A stretch of DNA of 29,385 nt, taken from contig JAKAWN010000031.1 in NCBI GenBank assembly GCA_021827245.1, positions 1-29,385 of the forward strand. The letters run 5' to 3'. A program made the position numbers and the translations under genes. Positions 27,090-29,385 of the stretch are shown one piece after another. The stretch's first letter is position 1. The number at the start of each line of letters is the position of its first letter. The notes under the pieces were generated by a model. The model made no database searches and was not told where the DNA came from. It saw only the letters and a list, made by a program, of their open reading frames with translations. Origin of the DNA: Acidobacteriota bacterium. Lineage in GTDB: Bacteria; Acidobacteriota; Terriglobia; UBA7540.

Positions 27090-27316
27090 TTCTTTCTCCG
27101 GTTCGTTTTTTGGCGATTGTTTGTTTTCAACACGATGGCCCGCTTCGTTTTTGGGTTCGTTTCGGTTCGTTTTTTATGCACTCCAATGTTTTCAACAACT
27201 TCTCCGCTTCGTTTTTCGGTTCGTTCCGGTTCGTTTTTACACCCCGATCCTTTGTTTTCAATCACTTCTCCGGTTCGTTTTGCAAAAATAGATATTTTTT
27301 GTCCCATTTGTCTCAC
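27090..27316 (-). repeat. A-rich GAACC repeat array, copy B
   Basis: Read on the minus strand, the array starts at GTGAGACAAA (27316-27307) and consists of about three and a half degenerate units of 64-66 bases. Each has GGAGAAGT, a TTGAAAACA core, a variable spacer and one to three AACGAACC / AACGAAGC motifs. Positions 27244-27280 match 5229-5265 of copy A over 37 bases in inverted orientation. The 64-base unit breaks any common reading frame, so a 113-residue minus-strand ORF through the array is probably not a gene. Confidence 0.82.
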
Positions 27317-27340
27317 CACGTGGACGTTTTCGGGCAGTGC

Positions 27341-27415
27341 TTATAACGTTTTCCGGCACCAACTCGTGCAGTCTTCTAGCCCAGCTTGCAGCCAATCCCG
27401 CCATCGTTTCTCCAT
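27341..27415 (-). CDS. Possible 24-residue peptide in the leader of repeat element copy B
   Basis: An ATG at 27413-27415 on the minus strand follows GGGGGG by two to three bases and runs 24 codons to TAA (27341-27343). The peptide is rich in Trp, Arg and Cys (EKRWRDWLQAGLEDC, then TSWCRKTL). It lies between the element's promoter and its array. Copy A has no equivalent, which argues against a conserved gene. Confidence 0.25.
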   Translation of the reverse strand: MEKRWRDWLQAGLEDCTSWCRKTL

Positions 27416-27455
27416 TGCCCCCCAGAGGCGCCACATCCTACCCGACGCTTAAAAG

Positions 27456-27484
27456 AGACTATCACACTAGCCGACATTTGTCAA
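27456..27484 (-). promoter_or_regulatory. Strong promoter heading repeat element copy B
   Basis: On the minus strand TTGACA (27484-27479), a 17-base spacer and TAGTCT (27461-27456), with TGA before the -10. The transcript would run through a leader of about 140 bases, then the A-rich array, then folP. This is the same arrangement as at 5052-5080. Confidence 0.65.
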
Positions 27485-27930
27485 GATAATTCCGCGTTTC
27501 GTCACAACGCAACGCGGCTAGAGGGAAGGGAGGGATTTCACGATGCGGACGGTTTCCAGGCTGACGCGGATCACCTGGCCGACAAGGCGAACGATGTATT
27601 CGGGATCGTCGGCGCGGTTCGGATCGGATCGGATGCCGCTGCGCTTGTCTTCCTTCACGCAGTATTGGTCAATCACCCATTCGAGCGCCGAGCGGTTGCC
27701 CAGCCGGTATTCGAAAACGTCCGGCGGAATGCCCGCCAGCGTCAAGGAGTCGTTCACCGTGAGAGATTTACGGTCTTTTGAGAGCCGCATCTTGTCTTCG
27801 ACGCGATAGGAAAGCGGCAAATCGCGGTTTTCGAGCAATTTTAATTCATAGGGTTCGAGTTGCTCATAATCGACGTGGAGGTTCGCCAGTTCCTTGCCCG
27901 CGCTGGCGAAAGCCCAGAAGCTCGACGTGG

Positions 27931-28049
27931 CACGGCCATCCTGGCCGTGACTGGACACAGCCGTGCGACGTGCAGTGGCATGGGCATCTTGCCCATGGTT
28001 TGTGGCATGGCTCTCTGGGCCATGGTCTTCCACGGGCGGGACGCCCGTG
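27931..28049. repeat. REP-like hairpin cluster 1, inside the Type ISP frame
   Basis: Four hairpins stand in a row, three of them with 8-bp perfect stems and 3-base loops: CACGGCCA/TGGCCGTG (27931-27949), CATGGGCA/TGCCCATG (27979-27997), CATGGC/GCCATG (28006-28024) and CACGGGCG/CGCCCGTG (28031-28049). Read in the gene's frame they give GTGVPPVEDHG and HGQDAHAT peptides, placed between the enzyme's RELPRIPLV and FWAFASAG segments, which are close together in the family. Confidence 0.85.
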
Positions 28050-28588
28050 CCACTTGCCACTAGCGGGATGCGCGGCAACTCGCGCTTCAGGTTTTCGGCG
28101 TATTTTGTGCGGTATTCGGGATGGTGCAGGATGGCATAGACGTAATGGAAGATATCCCATTTGGTGATTTTGTGGTCGTTGTAGTTCGTGCGAAAATGCT
28201 CCAGCACCCAGTCGGTGATGTTTTCGCGGCGGTTGGTGCCATCTTCGTCGTAAATGTAGAAGGGGAAGCACTGGTGAGCGTCCACGGCAGCGCACAGGTG
28301 CAAGTCAGCGAGCTGATCCGCCATCATGACATTGGGCGTCGGGGACCGGAAGGCGAGATCACTTGTAATGATGATCCGGTTTTCGCCTTGACTAGGCGTC
28401 GGGAAGATACTCGGATTGACGTACACGCGCTCGTTAATAAACCGATCGAAGTACAGGTATCGCTTGGAGAAAGGCCTGTAGAGCGCCACCCGAATTCTTT
28501 GCTCGTCGAAGGTCGCGTACGCCTGCCGCTCCAATTGCTGCTTCAGGCTTCCGCTCCATTTGATTTTGTCGTACCGGACGAAGTCGTC

Positions 28589-28607
28589 CACGGGCGGGAC
28601 GCCCGTG
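28589..28607. repeat. Single REP-like hairpin, inside the Type ISP frame
   Basis: CACGGGCG, loop GGA, CGCCCGTG. It adds the peptide GTGVPPV just before VDDFVRYDK of the enzyme and keeps the frame. It is identical in stem and loop to the last hairpin of cluster 1. Confidence 0.8.
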
Positions 28608-28969
28608 CCACCGCTGCGCTTATATCTGTCTACTTCGCCGTTGTAGTCGTCGACGAACTGGCGGACGCGGTCGGCAAGGACAGTTTTGTCGAAATCATAC
28701 GCCACCTCGTCGCGACAGGTCGCGACTCCCCTTGAGAAGGCCTTGAAAACCGTCTCGGCAGCTTCCCACGCTCCCGCCTTGGCAACCTTGCTGCCGAGAG
28801 GGACCATGGCCTTGAATTCGTCGGTGTGTTCAGGCACGAGCCAAAGGCCGGAGGCATCAGGCGTGAGGGTTACCCAGGGAGCTTTCGAAGCTGCACATAG
28901 ACGGTCCAGTTCTTGGAGCTTTTGCTCTTTGCGCCAGTCCTCGGGCACGCGGAAATATTGGACTTGTGG

Positions 28970-29151
28970 CACGGGCGTCTCGCCCGTGGTACTGAGACCC
29001 TGGTTATAACCGGACACGGCCGAGACGGCCGTGCCACTTGCAGTGGCATGGGCATCTTGCCCATGGGTTGTGGCATGGCCTTCTGGGCCATGGTCTTCCA
29101 CGGGCGGGACGCCCGTGCCACGGACGCCCGTGCCACGGAAGCCCGTGCCAC
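28970..29151. repeat. REP-like hairpin cluster 3, at the RAYT / Type ISP junction
   Basis: Hairpins CACGGGCG/CGCCCGTG (28970-28988), CACGGCCG/CGGCCGTG (29015-29033), CATGGGCA/TGCCCATG (29047-29065), CATGGCC/GGCCATG (29074-29092) and CACGGGCG/CGCCCGTG (29099-29117) follow each other. Two truncated direct repeats of CCCGTGCCACGGA then run into the RAYT coding end at about 29147. The order of hairpin types repeats that of cluster 1, so both derive from the same composite unit. Confidence 0.85.
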
Positions 29152-29385
29152 CGCCCACCCACTTCCAATCTTTAAGCCCTGCGCGCAACGGGTTGGTGAG
29201 TACGTACTCCACCTGGCGGAGGAAGTCCTGCTCGTCCCGGACCAGGTGGTCATAGTATTCGGATTGCCAGAATTGCCCGCTTCGGTCGAGCAGCCGGTTT
29301 GCTTCCTTCGAGGAAAACGACTTCCATGAATGCAGGATGTCCTGGAGCTCGAACGGGGCCAGCGGCTGCACCACACAGTGGACAT
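29147..29385 (-). mobile_element. REP-associated tyrosine (Y1/HUH) transposase, C-terminal part
   Basis: About 80 residues are visible. The first whole codons at the window edge read V-H-C-V-V-Q-P-L, and the two bases before them fit the end of a His codon, so the edge falls inside the expected HxH metal-binding motif (usually NHVH). The helix HSWKSFSSKEANRLL, the catalytic-Tyr region QSEYYDHLVRDEQDFLRQ and the end NPLRAGLKDWKWVGG follow. RAYTs of this kind mobilise REP hairpins in trans. The upstream part of the gene is beyond the window. Confidence 0.85.

Larger units (their letters stand above)
27518..29385 (-). pseudogene. Chimeric frame: RAYT transposase C-terminus joined to the C-terminal part of a Type ISP restriction-modification enzyme
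   Basis: The frame is open from the right edge to TAG at 27518-27520. The part up to about 29147 is a Y1/REP-associated transposase C-terminus (ILHSWKSFSSKEANRLL, RSGQFWQSEYYDHLVRDEQD, VEYVLTNPLRAGLKDWKWVG). From about 28966 the sequence is the C-terminal part of a Type ISP single-chain restriction enzyme: YFRVPEDWRKEQKLQELD, SRGVATCRDEVAYDFD, IRVALYRPFSKRYLYFDR, CFPFYIYDEDGTNRRENITD, KWDIFHYVYAILHHPEYR, FEYRLGNRSALEWVIDQY and VRLVGQVIRVSLETVRIVK. The nuclease, helicase and methylase parts are not in the window. REP hairpins are inserted at the junction and at two places inside the enzyme, all keeping the frame. As a restriction enzyme it is most likely dead; whether the fusion is expressed is unknown. 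Confidence 0.8.

Noticed and set aside
27090..27316. Regularly spaced repeats resembling a CRISPR array
   Set aside because: Units are degenerate along their whole length, no constant repeat alternates with unique spacers, and no cas genes are near.
26978..27319. 113-residue minus-strand ORF rich in Lys, Asn, Glu, Arg and Thr
   Set aside because: It is the translation of the A-rich repeat array; unit lengths of 64-66 bases do not keep one frame, and copy A is broken by stops.
27931..28049. Hairpins as transcription terminators
   Set aside because: They lie inside an open coding frame, lack T-runs and match the REP pattern seen in three places.

Overview
The window is about 29.4 kb of moderately GC-rich bacterial chromosome, most likely from an Acidobacteriota-type organism. 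That assignment is an inference. It rests on the split ATP synthase operon (b', b, delta, alpha, gamma, beta, epsilon, with no a or c gene), the secreted glutamate-carboxypeptidase-like M28 peptidase, the secreted HEAT and TPR proteins, the ECF sigma/anti-sigma pair, and promoters of the form TTGACA-N17/18-TGnTAnnnT. No rRNA, tRNA or CRISPR array was found.

Layout: 1-4737 is a nitrosative-stress / low-oxygen cluster. It holds an NnrS-family membrane protein with an N-terminal ScdA-N-like domain, a peroxiredoxin-fold protein lacking the usual catalytic cysteine, two degenerate stand-alone receiver proteins and a RIC/YtfE-type di-iron Fe-S repair protein. Two intergenic regions carry FNR/DNR-like palindromes (TGAC-N4-GTCA) at class-II distance from -10-like hexamers. 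4738-5922 has no gene but holds copy A of a promoter-headed A-rich repeat element. 5923-15773 is ordinary chromosome: acyl-CoA thioesterase, Rid-family protein, S41 protease with a HEAT-repeat protein, HAD phosphatase, receiver protein, GT-C-type membrane glycosyltransferase and M28 peptidase. 16074-22464 is the F-type ATP synthase operon with a recognisable promoter and an altered P-loop in the alpha subunit. 22605-22851 is a decayed glutaredoxin-like gene. 23024-25874 is an ECF sigma / zinc-finger anti-sigma / TPR-protein operon, facing folP (dihydropteroate synthase) on the other strand.

The right end is the most unusual part. Copy B of the repeat element (27090-27484, minus strand) lies upstream of folP. 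It shares a 37-nt identical core with copy A, and both copies are headed by the same promoter pattern (TTGACA-N17-TAGTCT). Beyond it, the last 1.9 kb is one open frame that joins the C-terminal part of a REP-associated (Y1/HUH) transposase to the C-terminal part of a Type ISP restriction-modification enzyme. Three groups of REP-like hairpins sit in frame inside that reading frame.

The main candidates for something undescribed are the promoter-headed A-rich repeat element and the in-frame REP colonisation and RAYT fusion of a restriction enzyme gene.
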